Part shown: one piece after another, positions 6,588 through 6,902 of the stretch
Layout of the letters: every line of letters starts with the position of its first letter
How positions within the stretch are numbered: position 1 is the stretch's first letter
NCBI GenBank assembly: GCA_024276815.1
Contig: JAJRWM010000077.1
Coordinates: 1-6,902 of the forward strand
Direction: 5' to 3'
Source: a bacterium
GTDB lineage: Bacteria; JACRDZ01; JAJRWM01
Length of the DNA: 6,902 nucleotides
Notes under the pieces: generated by a model
What the model saw: only the letters and a program-made list of their open reading frames with translations
Told to the model about the DNA's origin: nothing
Database searches by the model: none
Made by a program: the position numbers and the translations under genes

Positions 6588-6698
6588 ACGGATTACGTGC
6601 AGACAAAAGCGGCCGAGCTTTTGGGAACTACCCGCCGGGTGCTGAAATACCGTATGGATAAATATGGGATCGAAGCTAAAAGCGACCCGGAGAATTAA
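6588..6698 (+). pseudogene. In-frame continuation encoding the rest of the Fis-type HTH
   Basis: Immediately after the TAG, the same frame gives 36 residues before TAA (6696-6698). They begin 'TDYVQTKAAELLGTTRRV' and continue 'LKYRMDKYGIE', the standard turn and recognition helix of NtrC-family HTH domains. There is no other stop or shift, so coding constraint is either still present or only recently lost. A GTG at 6597, 13 nt after an AAGG, could in principle restart translation to give a 33-residue fragment. If TAG is read as sense, this is simply the end of the upstream CDS. Confidence 0.85.
6604..6623 (+). repeat. Inverted repeat 16 nt downstream of the in-frame amber codon
   Basis: CAAAAGC (6604-6610) pairs perfectly with GCTTTTG (6617-6623) around a six-base loop GGCCGA. 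The stem falls within the codons for the conserved QTKAAELLG stretch, so it may be a by-product of the protein sequence. Its distance from the TAG resembles that of stem-loops that promote stop-codon read-through. Confidence 0.5.
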
Positions 6699-6776
6699 GT
6701 AGAAAGACTACCCCCTTGCTTTACCCAGCCGCCAACAAAGGATCAACGTCTGCCTTCCAAAACCAGCCTTGTTTCG

Positions 6777-6802
6777 CTCAAGCGGTACATCAAAGGCTTG
6801 AG
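6777..6802. repeat. 7-bp inverted repeat in the downstream non-coding region
   Basis: CTCAAGC (6777-6783) and GCTTGAG (6796-6802) form a perfect 7-bp stem with a 12-nt loop. It abuts the larger palindrome at 6802-6861 and may belong to the same intergenic element. No U tract follows it. Confidence 0.5.
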
Positions 6803-6861
6803 GGGATAGAACCTTGGAAACCCCTTTTTTCGAAAAAAAAGTAGGTTTCCAAACCTTCCCC
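6802..6861. repeat. Compound palindromic intergenic element
   Basis: GGGGA (6802-6806) pairs with TCCCC (6857-6861). TTGGAAACC (6814-6822) pairs perfectly with GGTTTCCAA (6844-6852). CTTTTTT (6824-6830) pairs with AAAAAAG (6835-6841), closing a CGAA tetraloop. The long hairpin looks like a dispersed intergenic repeat unit. It is followed by a run of A on the + strand, so on the - strand the hairpin is preceded, not followed, by T. It is therefore not a textbook intrinsic terminator, but could stall transcription or protect 3' ends after the two-component operon. Confidence 0.65.
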
Positions 6862-6902
6862 AAAAAACTTTAGATATTTGTCATACCGGCGTCCGAGGGA
6901 AC

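Noticed and set aside
6699-6711. GTAG/CTAC mini-hairpin just after the final TAA as a terminator
   Set aside because: Only four base pairs and followed by C-rich sequence instead of a U tract.

Overview
The window reads as mid-GC (roughly half G+C by eye) chromosomal DNA from a free-living bacterium with elaborate signal transduction. It holds a diguanylate cyclase, a histidine-kinase-like protein and a sigma54-dependent NtrC-family activator. The His-box wording of the kinase-like protein and the HTH wording of the activator resemble what I know from Deltaproteobacteria, Nitrospirae, Omnitrophota and similar anaerobic or uncultivated lineages. I cannot name the organism. All four genes lie on the + strand, with fairly long A/T-richer gaps between them. 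I see no tRNA, rRNA, CRISPR array, transposase or phage gene.

Layout: 1-392 is non-coding leader with one short inverted repeat. 393-2285 encodes a GAF-GAF-GGDEF protein with an intact active site and I-site, followed by a C-terminal segment that looks like a winged helix. 2286-2502 is a gap with a possible promoter. 2503-3999 encodes a GT-C-fold (GT39/PMT-like) integral-membrane sugar transferase whose start is problematic. 4000-4170 is a gap with a plausible sigma70-type promoter made partly of a direct repeat. 4171-5343 encodes a REC-DHp-ATPase-like protein in which the receiver and the ATP-binding boxes are both degenerate but the phospho-accepting His region is kept. Its stop overlaps the GTG start (GTGA) of 5340-6587, an NtrC-family regulator (REC-AAA+-HTH). 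6699-6902 is non-coding and contains a compound palindromic element.

The most notable point is that the NtrC-family reading frame is interrupted by a single amber codon (TAG, 6585-6587) inside the Fis-type HTH. The expected remainder of the HTH continues in the same frame for 36 codons, to a TAA at 6696-6698. A 7-bp inverted repeat begins 16 nt after the amber codon. This is either a fresh nonsense mutation or sequence error, or a read-through/recoded amber (for example pyrrolysine or suppression). The sequence alone cannot decide.

How the genes may work together (inference): the 4171 product resembles a DHp phosphotransferase or pseudokinase (a Spo0B/ChpT-like arrangement, probably convergent) that feeds the intact receiver of the NtrC-family protein, which would activate sigma54 promoters. 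The upstream diguanylate cyclase would make c-di-GMP under control of its GAF domains. The glycosyltransferase would modify an envelope glycan or protein. No sequence evidence ties the glycosyltransferase or the cyclase to the two-component pair beyond proximity.
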